Below, piece after piece: positions 31,666 through 41,573 of a stretch of DNA of 64,000 nucleotides. The notes beneath the pieces were generated by a model. The model worked only from the letters and a program-made list of their open reading frames with translations. It had not been told where the DNA came from and did not search any database. This stretch comes from Candidatus Poribacteria bacterium (GTDB taxonomy: Bacteria > Poribacteria > WGA-4E > WGA-3G), in the NCBI GenBank assembly GCA_022827225.1, contig JAJDTJ010000092.1:62001-126000 (forward strand), read 5' to 3'. How positions within the stretch are numbered: the first letter of the stretch is position 1; each line of letters opens with the position of its first letter. The translations under genes and the position numbers were made by a program.

Positions 31666-33322
31666 TTTCCCACTCGGGCCAAATCTCTATTGCAGACTCC
31701 GGTAAAATGCGCAATTCCGTCTCTGGGTTTACTTGTTCGCCTTGCACCTGGTTTTGGCGCGCACGAATCACATTAAACAGAGGTTCGAAGGCACCTGAAC
31801 CCGCAATTTCGACGCGTAAATGATTTTGTCCGACGCTCCTCTCCAACGGCAACAGCCAGTAGGCGTGATACAGTTCCTTATCAACATAGCCACCAACACA
31901 AATATCTTTGATGCGCTGATAGATGATGTGCGCATCCCCTTGCAACTTATGAAGCACTTCCCCGTTCTGCTGAATTCTGAGCGTCAGCGAATCCGAAATT
32001 GAATCCAACCACTCCGCCCGGAGAAACAGAATCGGTTGACCGTCGTCGCTTGCTAAGTCAAAGGTCGCTTCAACAGCGTTCCGTTTTCCTGCTATCAAAG
32101 GGACTGTGTCTTCCACCAATGGACGTTTCGTGAAAACGCTATGAGCAACGCCTTGATGTAGACGAGCAAACGGTGCACCATAAGCGTGCCAGCCAAGAAA
32201 AGTCATCAAATGTTTATGTGTATCTCCGCTAACAGACAAAGTTTCCGATGCTTCAAGTGCCAGTAACATCTCGGAAAGACGCGTGACATCGATGTATTTA
32301 GCGCGCGAAACGGTAAGCAGCTTGGCTACCGACCATTCCGGATGCATTTCATAAGCGTCAAGAAAGTGCATCACCAATTGATTCGCGTATCGCGCCGGAA
32401 CCATTCCCCACACAGTCGCAGTACTGCCGATATAGGCACGGCAACCGTTATTCAAAAAAGCGCGTAACAACGCTGAACCCGGCGGGGTCGTCGCACACCC
32501 ATCAACGATCGCGATCGGATGACGCTTCAATGCTGGCATACGCTTTGCCGACAAAAACGTTTCACCGAACCGATTGCTTAAACGCTGCGGACTCCCGTGC
32601 CCGAAATGAATAATCAAATCCGACGCTGGCATCTGTTCCGAACCGCCTCTGCCCAGCACTTTAACGTTATGACCCTGTTGTGAAAGTGCGTCAAGGAAGC
32701 GTTGCGTTTCCAGATGGATACGGGTATCTTCTGAGCATAAAATCGCCGCCTCGGGGCCACCGACTTCAGCGGGTGTGCTGAGTTGTCGCTGCATCGCTTC
32801 AGGATTCCCAAGCACTCTCGTCATCGCAACTTCTGGCACGCCATCGCCATCCAAATCGGCATAGAAAGAATCGGTGTGGATGGGTTCATTACCCAAACGG
32901 ATTTCCCACATCGGAATAATGGATTCATCTCCGACAAATATAAGCGTATCCAATTGTCCATCGGTTTGCGAAATTATTTCAGATTTGATTGCCTTTGCCA
33001 TTGCTGTCAATGCACGGTTCGGATATGCCGGAATTGAGAGATGCTGTCCGGTTTTTGATCGGTAGGCTTGACCGATATCAAGCACTTGGGCGTTATGTTT
33101 CTGCGCAAAAATTTCAACTGTCTGTTGGATAGCCAACGCCTCCTTCGGGTAAATTTCCGTGAGTGCGTGCATATTAACAAGTATCAACGTCTGCATCGGG
33201 TTCCCCGCTTTTTTCTTTCTGTTTGTATTGTTTAAAGTAATTTGAGAATAATTGCAACTATTGACAATAAGGAGTACCGCCAACATAATGCTTCCGGTAA
33301 TTAAAAAATTTCTACGATCCAT
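31643..33322 (-). CDS. Exported C25 (gingipain)-like cysteine peptidase lipoprotein
   Basis: The 559-residue protein begins MDRRNFLITGS, a twin-arginine-like signal, with a possible lipobox VNSC at Cys23. The body (about 40-390) has the gingipain/caspase-like layout: a Rossmann-like first half, H in IIHFGHGSPQ and Cys in IVDGCATTPPGS as the likely His-Cys dyad, and the helix NNGCRAYIGSTATVWG. The C-terminal 150 residues are beta-rich, as in secreted C25 peptidases. It probably acts on proteins outside the cell. I chose the ATG preceded by AAGGAGACACC instead of the upstream in-frame ATG, which falls in a repeat. Family assignment is by motif and not by close homology. Confidence 0.65.
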   Translation of the reverse strand: MDRRNFLITGSIMLAVLLIVNSCNYSQITLNNTNRKKKAGNPMQTLILVNMHALTEIYPKEALAIQQTVEIFAQKHNAQVLDIGQAYRSKTGQHLSIPAYPNRALTAMAKAIKSEIISQTDGQLDTLIFVGDESIIPMWEIRLGNEPIHTDSFYADLDGDGVPEVAMTRVLGNPEAMQRQLSTPAEVGGPEAAILCSEDTRIHLETQRFLDALSQQGHNVKVLGRGGSEQMPASDLIIHFGHGSPQRLSNRFGETFLSAKRMPALKRHPIAIVDGCATTPPGSALLRAFLNNGCRAYIGSTATVWGMVPARYANQLVMHFLDAYEMHPEWSVAKLLTVSRAKYIDVTRLSEMLLALEASETLSVSGDTHKHLMTFLGWHAYGAPFARLHQGVAHSVFTKRPLVEDTVPLIAGKRNAVEATFDLASDDGQPILFLRAEWLDSISDSLTLRIQQNGEVLHKLQGDAHIIYQRIKDICVGGYVDKELYHAYWLLPLERSVGQNHLRVEIAGSGAFEPLFNVIRARQNQVQGEQVNPETELRILPESAIEIWPEWETIEAPEK

Positions 33323-33332
33323 GGTGTCTCCT

Positions 33333-33449
33333 TGTAGCACAAACTTCCAGTTTGTATGTTTGTAGCACAAACTTTCCAGTTTGTGTGTTTATGGCATAAA
33401 CTTCCAGTTTGTGTTTTTGTAGCACAAACTTTCCAGTTTGTGTGCTTTT
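33333..33449. repeat. Four tandem copies of a 28-29-bp palindromic unit
   Basis: Units contain TGTAGCACAAACTTTCCAG followed by TTTGTGTGTTT, varying by a few bases. Each has ACAAACT and AGTTTGT around TTCC, so each folds alone. The array lies between two - strand genes, just upstream of the C25-like gene's ribosome site. There are no spacers, so it is not a CRISPR. Confidence 0.75.
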
Positions 33450-33471
33450 ATCAAACTCACGTTATTAATAC

Positions 33472-34962
33472 CTAACGAGAACCGGTTTTTTCGTAAGTGG
33501 TGGTCGGGTCTATCGGGTAAATCGGGTGCCTTAGTTTCTGGTAGTTGTAATTGAAAAGGTTCGGACTGTGGACACCTGGCGTATCCACTTCCAGAATCTG
33601 GTGTGCGATGGGTGTGTAGTCTGCGCGGAAATGGACAGCAGATTTAAGCGCAATGAGTTTACGCCTTCGCGGCTCAATGCCGACACTCCGAAGCACCTCG
33701 GCATCGTAAGGTTGAATCCGTCTTTCTGTCAAGATAATCTCAACGCCACCGACTTGGATAACAGCCGTCCTGCCCATGTTGCCAACAGTGCCGCGCCCCA
33801 TTGGACCCTTAAGAATAAATCTACCATCAGAGAGTGTTTTAACGTATCCCGTCAATGCGACGGGTGCCCCGTGTTGTGTATCTGTTTTCCCACCGACGTT
33901 CAATTGAACGCGACTTCCGACACCTGCCTCAGCGGCTTGGGCAACGGATTCGGGATCCGCGATGACTGCGATGACCGCGTCTTGAACGTCAGTCTCTATG
34001 AACTTCTGTAGGATTGTTGTGCCGTCGCAAGGACCGCCACCGCCGGGGTTATCCGCACCATCGGCGAGGACGATCGGCTTGCCCTCCGTCTGATTGGCGA
34101 TCTCAATTGCGGATTCGACGGTGTGTAGGTTGAATGTGAACTGTTCGCGCATCTCCCAGATGGTGGACGCAAACTGGTCGGCGTGGATTTCCGCAAGTGC
34201 CATGTCGTTATTGGTGGTAACGAGTATGGATACGCCTGCATCTGCTATATCAGCGAACGGGAAACCCATGGAGAGGGTGGCTGTCACAACACCGCGCTCG
34301 GTTTCAACCGCGTGGAGTGCCTCAATAACCTCTGCCATCGGTGCTTTCATTGTGCATTGGGCAGGCGGTGCTGTCAGGAGCGGGAGTTGACGATATGCCA
34401 TCGTCGGCTGGATTTTCCCTGCATGCATACCGAAAAGCAGCTGACCTGCTTCAAACCCGCGTTCATAGCAATCTACATGCGGATAGGTATCGAACCCGAT
34501 GATGACATCGGAATAACTTGCCATTTTGGCGGTGATATTCGCGTGTAGATCGAGCGTCGTGACGATCCGTGTTGTTCCCACTGTTTCACGGACCGCCTGA
34601 ATCAAGTCGCCTTCCACATCTTCAAGTTCATCCGTCACCATTGCGCCGTGTAGGTCGAGGAGTACGCCATCAAGATCCCCGACATCCTGCAAAAGCGTGA
34701 GAAACTCTGCTTTAAGCGTCTGATAGGCGGCGTGCGCTACCGTGCCGGACGGTGTCGCAAACGTCCACAGTAACGGGACGGGCTGCATATTGAATTGTTC
34801 CGCGACATCAAGGAAACCGCCCGTAATCGTTCGCGTACCTCGGAACGCGCTGATGATCTCCTCACCCCTGAGGTAACGACCCTTTTTGAAGTTATCAACA
34901 GTTGTTCTGACAGGTGAAAATGTATTGGTTTCGTGCCCGATACAACCGACTGCAATTCGCAT
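33472..34962 (-). CDS. M81 family metallopeptidase (MlrC-like)
   Basis: The 496-residue protein matches the MlrC/DUF1485 family in length and landmarks: MRIAVGCIGHETNTFSP at the N-terminus, DGVLLDLHGAMVTDE near 110, TTLDLHANIT near 150, the metal-binding region GFDTYPHVD, and ADGADNPGGGGPCDGT near 305. MlrC was described in microcystin linear peptide breakdown, but most members in environmental bacteria have unknown substrates. No signal peptide, so it acts in the cytosol. I selected the ATG 15 bp inside the longest frame because GGGAG lies 5 bp upstream. It seems monocistronic. Confidence 0.88.
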   Translation of the reverse strand: MRIAVGCIGHETNTFSPVRTTVDNFKKGRYLRGEEIISAFRGTRTITGGFLDVAEQFNMQPVPLLWTFATPSGTVAHAAYQTLKAEFLTLLQDVGDLDGVLLDLHGAMVTDELEDVEGDLIQAVRETVGTTRIVTTLDLHANITAKMASYSDVIIGFDTYPHVDCYERGFEAGQLLFGMHAGKIQPTMAYRQLPLLTAPPAQCTMKAPMAEVIEALHAVETERGVVTATLSMGFPFADIADAGVSILVTTNNDMALAEIHADQFASTIWEMREQFTFNLHTVESAIEIANQTEGKPIVLADGADNPGGGGPCDGTTILQKFIETDVQDAVIAVIADPESVAQAAEAGVGSRVQLNVGGKTDTQHGAPVALTGYVKTLSDGRFILKGPMGRGTVGNMGRTAVIQVGGVEIILTERRIQPYDAEVLRSVGIEPRRRKLIALKSAVHFRADYTPIAHQILEVDTPGVHSPNLFNYNYQKLRHPIYPIDPTTTYEKTGSR

Positions 34963-35351
34963 GGCAACTCCCTTCATGCTTCGCTACGCTTTGGATTCTT
35001 AAGACAAATATACCATATCTTTGTCGGCATGGCAACAGAAAAGCTTTCGGTTTTAATAGTCGTCAGTATTCAGTACGATTTTTCTGCGAAAAATCTTTCA
35101 GTCGTCAGAAAGAGACTTGTGGAACTATCACAACCCTCTTTTAACTGATAACCGATAACCGAAAGGAATCGTACCCGATTCCGTACTGATAACCATTCCC
35201 TCTGATAGCCAACCCCCAGATTTTTGTTAATCTAAAAACGGACATTTGATACAATAGTTGACAACACTATTTTACCTACCAAACCCGATGTAGGGGTTGG
35301 GTAACCCAGCCCCTACAACCCGTGGAAACCGGGAAAGGAATTGTGATAAAA
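34963..35351. other. Intergenic region with hairpins and palindromes
   Basis: No supported gene. It holds GATTTTT/AAAAATC around CTGCG, tandem CTGATAACCGATAACCG, GGAATCG/CGATTCC, and a 25-bp palindrome at 35291-35315 with arms TAGGGG and CCCCTA around GTTGGGTAAC. It separates two divergent genes and should contain both promoters, but none stands out. Confidence 0.5.
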
Positions 35352-36812
35352 ATGGAAAAACGCCCAAATATCTTATGGTACTGTACAGACCAGCAACGTT
35401 TCGATACCATCGGTGCGTTGGGGAATCCACATATTCACACGCCGAGACTCGACACATTTGTTCGAGAATCGGTTACATTCACGCACGCCTATTGCCAGTC
35501 CCCCATCTGCACGCCTTCCCGTGCAAGTTTCATGACCGGTATGTACCCGTCAGCCGTGAGCGTCACTGGCAACGGCAATCCGGTTTTTCCGCAGTATTAT
35601 GAAGACCGATTGATTACGCATACCCTCGCGCAAGACGGTTACGATTGCGGATTGATCGGGAAACTCCATCTCGCGAGTGCCTTTGATGCACAAGAACAAC
35701 GGGTCGATGATGGCTATCGCTACTTCCAATACAGCCACGATCACGGTAAACCGAACGCAATTGGACACGAATACGCAGATTGGCAACGCGCACAAGGTGT
35801 CGATCCCGCAGCGTTGATAGCAGGGAAAGCAATCTCACAGAAGTATCCAAATAAAAGGGGACGCGTCCCAGAACCGACGCAGGACATTGACAACGTCCCG
35901 CCACATCTCCACCAGACCTATTGGTGCACCGAAAAAACCGTCGAGTTTATTGAGAAAAATCGACGTGAACATCAACCGTGGCTGCTCAGTATCAACCCGT
36001 TTGATCCGCACCCACCGTTTGATGCACCTTGGGAATATTACCGCCGGTATGACCCGGAAACACTCCCCGGCCCCCACTTTCAGGAAAGCGACATCGCCTT
36101 CCAGTCGAAATTAACTGATGCCGGTATCGACTTTCAAGCCCAGGCGAAACCACCCGCCGAGTGGGACGACAAACGGATGCAAGCGTCTTATTATGCTATG
36201 ATTGAACAACTCGACCACGAATTCGGACGTATCCTCGACTACCTCGATGCTGAAGGGCTTCGTGAGGACACGATTATTGTCTTCACATCCGACCACGGAG
36301 AGGCACTCGGAGACCATGGGTTGGTATACAAAGGGTGTCGTTTCTACGAAGGTTCAGTGCGCGTACCGCTCATGATTTCATGGCCCGGACACTTCAGACA
36401 GGATGTTCAGAGCGACGCACTCGTTGAACTGCTTGACATTGTTCCCACCTTGTACGATGTGTTGGGTATGGATATCCCGTACTATGTGCAAGGTAAATCG
36501 CTCGCGCCCCTCTTACGGGGTGAGGTTTCCGCCGCTGACCATCGAGAGGCGGTACGTAGCGAATTTTTCGGGGCAATCGCGTTTCCAGACCAGACGCACG
36601 CAACGATGTATCGAGACCGACGCTGGAAACTTGTTGTCTACCATCAAAAAGGGATTTGTGAACTCTACGACCTTGACAACGACCCATGGGAACACAACGA
36701 CCTTTCCGAACACCCCGATTGCCAAACCATCAAATGGGAACTGATGCAAAAAAGTTTCGATGCCACCGTCTATGCGCACCCTCAGATGATACCTCGGACC
36801 GCTTCGCATTAG
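35352..36812 (+). CDS. Formylglycine-dependent sulfatase
   Basis: The 486-residue protein has the sulfatase signature C53-T-P-S-R-A-S-F-M-T-G, where Cys53 is converted to formylglycine. Other conserved elements are the N-terminal ILWYCTDQQRFDT, NPHIHTPRLD, INPFDPHPPFD near 215, and VFTSDHGEALGDHGL near 310 that supplies metal ligands. It lacks a signal peptide, so it would be cytosolic, unlike many polysaccharide sulfatases. Substrates may be sulfated sugars or other sulfate esters. The start is uncertain: a GTG three codons upstream is closer to AAAGGA, but MEKRPNILWY is the usual sulfatase beginning. The cysteine-type active site needs a maturation enzyme not encoded here. Confidence 0.9.
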   Translation: MEKRPNILWYCTDQQRFDTIGALGNPHIHTPRLDTFVRESVTFTHAYCQSPICTPSRASFMTGMYPSAVSVTGNGNPVFPQYYEDRLITHTLAQDGYDCGLIGKLHLASAFDAQEQRVDDGYRYFQYSHDHGKPNAIGHEYADWQRAQGVDPAALIAGKAISQKYPNKRGRVPEPTQDIDNVPPHLHQTYWCTEKTVEFIEKNRREHQPWLLSINPFDPHPPFDAPWEYYRRYDPETLPGPHFQESDIAFQSKLTDAGIDFQAQAKPPAEWDDKRMQASYYAMIEQLDHEFGRILDYLDAEGLREDTIIVFTSDHGEALGDHGLVYKGCRFYEGSVRVPLMISWPGHFRQDVQSDALVELLDIVPTLYDVLGMDIPYYVQGKSLAPLLRGEVSAADHREAVRSEFFGAIAFPDQTHATMYRDRRWKLVVYHQKGICELYDLDNDPWEHNDLSEHPDCQTIKWELMQKSFDATVYAHPQMIPRTASH

Positions 36813-36832
36813 TGTCGGTCTGCTAATTACTG

Positions 36833-36857
36833 TAGGGGTTGGGTAACCCATCCCCTA
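36833..36857. repeat. 25-bp GGGTAACCC palindrome, second copy
   Basis: Arms TAGGGG and CCCCTA flank a GTTGGGTAACCC core, differing by one base from the copy at 35291-35315. The two copies bracket the sulfatase gene. Confidence 0.6.
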
Positions 36858-36888
36858 AAAATTGTCCGCTAAAGCGAGGTAGAAATAG

Positions 36889-38802
36889 ATGCGCGTCAGA
36901 ACAATCCTGATCGGTTTGGCTCTCGTTATCGTCCAAACAGCCATTACACCGTATAACGACTACTACCTTCAAGGGACGGATATTTCTGGGAACCATTTCC
37001 CTTTAGGAGCAGTCTTTACGCTGATTGTTCTGACTTTGATTGTCAATCCGGTTTTGCAGAAGATATTGCCTCGCGCCGTGCTGAGTCCGGCGGAGTTAAT
37101 GGTAATATGGGTGATGATGGGAGTCAGTTCAGCCATCCCTTCTAAAGGGATGATCGGGTACCTGCTCCCGTATCTCGTCGCACCCGTCTATTTTGCGACA
37201 CCTGAGAACGAGTGGGCGGAAACGCTTCACCCGCACTTCCCCGAATGGCTAATCGTGTGGGATACGCACGCCGTTACCGATTTCTATGAAGGCGAGTCGC
37301 TTGTCCCGTGGGCACTCTGGGTGAAGCCGCTCATCGTTTGGACGGTTTTTATCCTGCTGCTATATGCCTTGACAATCTGCGTCTCAATTGTCGTCCGAAA
37401 ACAGTGGGTTGAACGCGAACGGTTCATCTTTCCGCTCGTTACGGTGCCTGTAGAGATGGTTCAGCAATCTTCAGCGAGCAGTCGGACGGGCGGACTTTTC
37501 ACGAGTCGGCTCGTGTGGATAGGATTTGGTATCGCTGCTGTATTCCATCTACTTAACGGACTGCACGAGTATGTTCCCGCACTTCCCTCCATTCCAAATC
37601 GTTACGATCTCTATAAGCCGTTCACGGAGCGTCCGTGGATTGTGATGGGGTGGTGGCCCCAATTTCGGTTCTTTCTCTATTTTTCTGTCATCGGTATCAC
37701 CTATTTTCTGGCGATGGAGGTGTCGTTTAGCTGTTGGTTTTTCTTCCTATTCTTCAAGCTGCAGTACATTATCATCAACGCTTTTGCGATCCCCATCAGT
37801 CCGTGGATCTCTGTGAGAGGTCAGACGATGGCTGCTTATGTGGTCATGGTGCTCGCTTTTCTGATTAACAGTCGCAGACATATCGGAGACCTCCTGCGGC
37901 GAACCTTTCTGGAATCTACGAAATCCACAACGATAGACGATTCAGATGAGGTATTGCCCTATAGGTGGGCAGTTCTCGGAACGATTTTCAGTTTCGTTCT
38001 ACTCGCAGGACTCTGTGTTTATGCTGGGATGTCGCTATGGGTTGCTTGTAGTATTATTGCACTCTTTTTGATCGCTTCTACCGCGCTGTCGTGGATGGTC
38101 GTCAACGGGGGGATGCTACTGATTCAGGCACCGATGTATCCTGTAGAATACTTTGAAATCATTGCCGGTTCAAGGATCATAAACGCAAGCAGTTTGTCGC
38201 TATTAGGGTTTCAGCGGGTGATGATGCGCGATTGGGGTGGTATTTTGATGCCGAGCGTTCTACACGGGTTCAAAGCGGCAGACCCGTTTCAACTGAAACG
38301 GAGAAGCGTCCTCACCGCGATGATACTTGCCATTGTTGTCGCTATCGGTGTCTCCTACGCTGCATCGCTGCCCTTGATTTATGATAAAGGCGGCTTAAAT
38401 CTGCAAAGAGGACCCTTCATCGGTGCCCCGAGATATTTCAATCATATCGTTTCGCTGATCCAATATCCGAAAGACCCGAAGTTGGGTGAAGCCTACAGCA
38501 TGCTCTTAGGTACCGGTATCACCGGTTTCCTACTGATTATGCAACGTCAATTTATGTGGTGGCAACTTCACCCAATCGGATATGTAATGGGGGCGGTCTA
38601 CTCGTCTTATTTCCTCTGGTCTTGTATGTTTGTCGGCTGGTTTTTGAAGTATTTGGCACTGAAATCTGGCGGCATCGGATACTATCGAAGATTCCGACCG
38701 TTGTTTATGGGACTGGTGATCGGTGAATTCGGCATCGTCGGGATGTGGATGGTACTTGGGATGTTCACCGGTGTCAATTACCAAGGCGCATTACCTGGGT
38801 GA
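36889..38802 (+). CDS. Polytopic membrane protein, DUF6785/DUF6784-like
   Basis: The 637-residue protein has about a dozen hydrophobic helices along its length. Recognisable blocks are TPYNDYYLQGTDISGNHFPLG after the first helix, LSPAELMVIWVMMGVSSAIPSKGM near 65-90, RFIFPLVTVPVEM near 180, and an amphipathic FRFFLYFSVIGITYFLAMEVSFS. This pattern is typical of the DUF6785/DUF6784 membrane proteins of Planctomycetes and Poribacteria, weakly related to oligopeptide (OPT) transporters. Transport is likely, but the substrate is unknown. The start ATG has GAGGTAG 6 bp upstream. It follows the sulfatase on the same strand, so it may import or export the substrate or product of that enzyme. Confidence 0.72.
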   Translation: MRVRTILIGLALVIVQTAITPYNDYYLQGTDISGNHFPLGAVFTLIVLTLIVNPVLQKILPRAVLSPAELMVIWVMMGVSSAIPSKGMIGYLLPYLVAPVYFATPENEWAETLHPHFPEWLIVWDTHAVTDFYEGESLVPWALWVKPLIVWTVFILLLYALTICVSIVVRKQWVERERFIFPLVTVPVEMVQQSSASSRTGGLFTSRLVWIGFGIAAVFHLLNGLHEYVPALPSIPNRYDLYKPFTERPWIVMGWWPQFRFFLYFSVIGITYFLAMEVSFSCWFFFLFFKLQYIIINAFAIPISPWISVRGQTMAAYVVMVLAFLINSRRHIGDLLRRTFLESTKSTTIDDSDEVLPYRWAVLGTIFSFVLLAGLCVYAGMSLWVACSIIALFLIASTALSWMVVNGGMLLIQAPMYPVEYFEIIAGSRIINASSLSLLGFQRVMMRDWGGILMPSVLHGFKAADPFQLKRRSVLTAMILAIVVAIGVSYAASLPLIYDKGGLNLQRGPFIGAPRYFNHIVSLIQYPKDPKLGEAYSMLLGTGITGFLLIMQRQFMWWQLHPIGYVMGAVYSSYFLWSCMFVGWFLKYLALKSGGIGYYRRFRPLFMGLVIGEFGIVGMWMVLGMFTGVNYQGALPG

Positions 38803-38816
38803 TTTTTGGTGTCAAT

Positions 38817-41573
38817 TTAAGGATCGGTTTTCCAAAGAAGCACCGAACCGTCATCACTGCCGCTAACAAGGGTTTTCCCATCCGGGCTGAACGCGATACT
38901 TCTGACCCAAGCACTATGACCTGTCAGTGTTTTCTTATGCTCACCTGTGTACGCATCCCATAGCCGGATGTCGCTGTCTACGCTCCCACTTGCGAGTGTT
39001 TTCCCATCCGGACTGAACGCCAGGCTAAACACCCAATGTGTATGTCCGACGAGTGTCATCTCTCTTTTACCTGTCCCTATATCCCAGAAATGAATAACGT
39101 TATCACCACCGCCACTTGCGAGTGTTTTCCCATCCGGGCTAAACGCAACGCTCTTGACACCTTCAACACTGGAGTGACCGTTATCGACACCTTCAAACTC
39201 ACCGGCATGTCCGGTAAGTATTCTCTCGGTCTCGCCAGTGTCAACATTCCACAATCGGATCGTATTATCATCACTTCCACTTGCGAGTGTTTTCCCATCC
39301 GGACTAAACGCAACGCTATAGACTCTGTGCTTATGTCCGTTGAGTGTTTTCTTATGTTCACCCGTGTGCATATCCCACAGACGGATCGTCGTGTCCTCAC
39401 TCCCACTCGCGAGTATATCTCCATCAGGGCTGAGTGCCATGCTATGCATACCCCACTCATGCCCGCTAAGCAGCATTTTTTCTTCGCCGGTATGTGAATC
39501 CTGTAGACGGATGTCTAGGCCATCTGTACAAGCAAGCGTTTTCCCATCCAGACTGAATACCAGACATGATGCATCATAATTGAGTCTGGGTCCTTTGAAT
39601 GTTTTCAAGTGTAGTCCGGTTTCCACATCCCAGAATCGAATACTGCTATCGCTATACCCACTTGCAAAAAATTTTCCATCAGGATTGAACGCAACACTAT
39701 AAACGTAATCTGCATGTCCAGTGACTGCATGTTTTTGATCGCCTGTGCGGACATCCCAGAAACGGATGGTGCCATCGCCACTTCCACTACTTGCGAGTGT
39801 TTTCCCATCCGGACTGAAGGCTAAACCCTCAATATCGCCCGTGTGTTCGGTGAGTGTTCGTCTGTGTTCGCCTGTGTGCACATCCCAGACACGCACTGTT
39901 TCGTCTAAATATGATGAACTTGCAAGCGTTCTCCCATCCGGACTAAACACGACCCTTTGAACATCCTCCGAATGTCCAGTGAGTATAAACTTGAGTTTTT
40001 CTGTGTTTAAATCTGAGAGGTAGATGTTACCATCGCTATTGCCAATAGCGACTATTTTACCGTCCGGACTGAAGGCTACGCTAAATACACTATCGGTCAT
40101 ACGCACAGTGAATGTTTTCTGAGGTTTACCGGTAATGATATTCGATATACAGACTTCGCCATCCCCCCAGGTTACACTCACAATTGTTTTTCCATCCGGA
40201 CTAAATGATAAATTATTGATATGTCCTGGGAGTCCTGTGAGCGCGTCCTTCTCTTCTCCGGTGATAGTATCCCAAAATCGGATAGTACCGCGACTTCCAT
40301 TGGCAATTGTTTTTCCATCCGGACTGAATGCCAAGTTTGAGACCGGTTCTGTACTTTTAGTGAGCACTTTTTGCGCGCCTGTGCTTCTATGCCACAGTAG
40401 AATCGTGCCATCCTCGCCACCACTTGCAAGGATGTGGCCATCAGGACTGAAGACAAGGCATTTGACTTCACTTGTATGTGCTGTAAGCAGGGCAACCTCT
40501 TGATATGTTGTTGTGTCGTAAATCCAAATACCGATACCTGTCGCAACAACGAGAAGTGCCCCATCAGAAGAATACTGTATTTCACGTATCTTACCTTTAC
40601 CAAGGCGGGCTTTAGCATCTTCTGGTAGATTCCATTGCGTGGCTTCTTGTGCTGTATTATTTTTCATAGACTGAGTTCCTGTCGGTAGACCTTTGTTACT
40701 GTTTCTACCGGGGATAGTATCGCTTCCAACTCGGTTTTGCACATCAGGTTTTGATATGATATTACGGATAACCGGTGCGTCAACGATTTCAATAGTGCTT
40801 TCTGATTGCGCATCGAAACTATAGGGCGGTTGAGAACGGGCAATGAATTGATTGCTCGCTCCCATCAACAAAATAATCAAAATAGCAGATGAACCCAGAG
40901 CCGCTAACGGTAGAAACGGTTTACCGCCTGAAGGCGAAGGCTGTTTAATTGTCCCAATGTTCCGCATAATGTTTTCGATGAGATTTGGACTTAATGGGAC
41001 GCTACCCAGAGTCTCTCGAATTATTTCTTCTTCGTTTTTTAATCGTTTTCGCGCACGTTGAAGTCGGCTTCTAACCGTGTTCGGTGACACCCCTAAAAAC
41101 TTACTAATTTCTTTTCCACTCATTTCGCCGAGGTAGTAAAGTACCATCACCGTCCGTTCACTTTCCGGCAGTTTTTCCATGAGCTTTTGCACGATTCGAC
41201 GGCGATGCTCAACGGCTGTCCCTTCACGTTGTTCGCGGACATAGTTCGAGTAATCGGTTTCTTCAAGTGTCTCTTCATTGATAGTTTCCAATGATTGCAT
41301 TTTCAGTTGCCGCTTCCGTAACCATGATCTGCAAAGCCGATCAGCAATCACGTAAAGCCACCCGGCAAACTGACTCGGATTCTTCAACGAAGCGAGTTTT
41401 TTGTGCGCTTGCAGGAAAGTGTCTTGAGTGATTTCTTCAGCGATATGGAAATCTCCGGTTTTCCGCCATGCCAAGGCGTGAACGCTTTTTTGGTGTTTTT
41501 TAACTAAAATACTGAAAGCATGCTCGTCGCCTGACAATATGCTGTGAATCAGTTCAACGTCGTCCTTTTCCAT
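38817..41573 (-). CDS. ECF sigma factor-TM-WD40 (14-repeat) fusion
   Basis: The 918-residue protein has sigma region 2 at about 10-85 (DDVELIHSILSGDEHAFSILV, HIAEEITQDTFLQA, WLYVIADRLCRSWLRK) and region 4 at about 130-180 (LPESERTVMVLYYLGEMSGKEIS, RSRLQRARKRL). A transmembrane helix follows at 220-241 (FLPLAALGSSAILIILLM), then a linker and 14 WD40 repeats from about 325 to the end, enough for two seven-bladed propellers. Repeats end in typical (F/L)W(D/N). The topology puts the sigma domain in the cytosol and the propellers outside. It may therefore control sigma activity without a separate anti-sigma factor. Start ATG behind GGGAGGTTTCTG. A similar but different fusion lies near 60 kb. Confidence 0.88.
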   Translation of the reverse strand: MEKDDVELIHSILSGDEHAFSILVKKHQKSVHALAWRKTGDFHIAEEITQDTFLQAHKKLASLKNPSQFAGWLYVIADRLCRSWLRKRQLKMQSLETINEETLEETDYSNYVREQREGTAVEHRRRIVQKLMEKLPESERTVMVLYYLGEMSGKEISKFLGVSPNTVRSRLQRARKRLKNEEEIIRETLGSVPLSPNLIENIMRNIGTIKQPSPSGGKPFLPLAALGSSAILIILLMGASNQFIARSQPPYSFDAQSESTIEIVDAPVIRNIISKPDVQNRVGSDTIPGRNSNKGLPTGTQSMKNNTAQEATQWNLPEDAKARLGKGKIREIQYSSDGALLVVATGIGIWIYDTTTYQEVALLTAHTSEVKCLVFSPDGHILASGGEDGTILLWHRSTGAQKVLTKSTEPVSNLAFSPDGKTIANGSRGTIRFWDTITGEEKDALTGLPGHINNLSFSPDGKTIVSVTWGDGEVCISNIITGKPQKTFTVRMTDSVFSVAFSPDGKIVAIGNSDGNIYLSDLNTEKLKFILTGHSEDVQRVVFSPDGRTLASSSYLDETVRVWDVHTGEHRRTLTEHTGDIEGLAFSPDGKTLASSGSGDGTIRFWDVRTGDQKHAVTGHADYVYSVAFNPDGKFFASGYSDSSIRFWDVETGLHLKTFKGPRLNYDASCLVFSLDGKTLACTDGLDIRLQDSHTGEEKMLLSGHEWGMHSMALSPDGDILASGSEDTTIRLWDMHTGEHKKTLNGHKHRVYSVAFSPDGKTLASGSDDNTIRLWNVDTGETERILTGHAGEFEGVDNGHSSVEGVKSVAFSPDGKTLASGGGDNVIHFWDIGTGKREMTLVGHTHWVFSLAFSPDGKTLASGSVDSDIRLWDAYTGEHKKTLTGHSAWVRSIAFSPDGKTLVSGSDDGSVLLWKTDP

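Noticed and set aside
33333..33449. Possible CRISPR array
   Set aside because: Units are contiguous, palindromic and without unique spacers; no cas genes are present.
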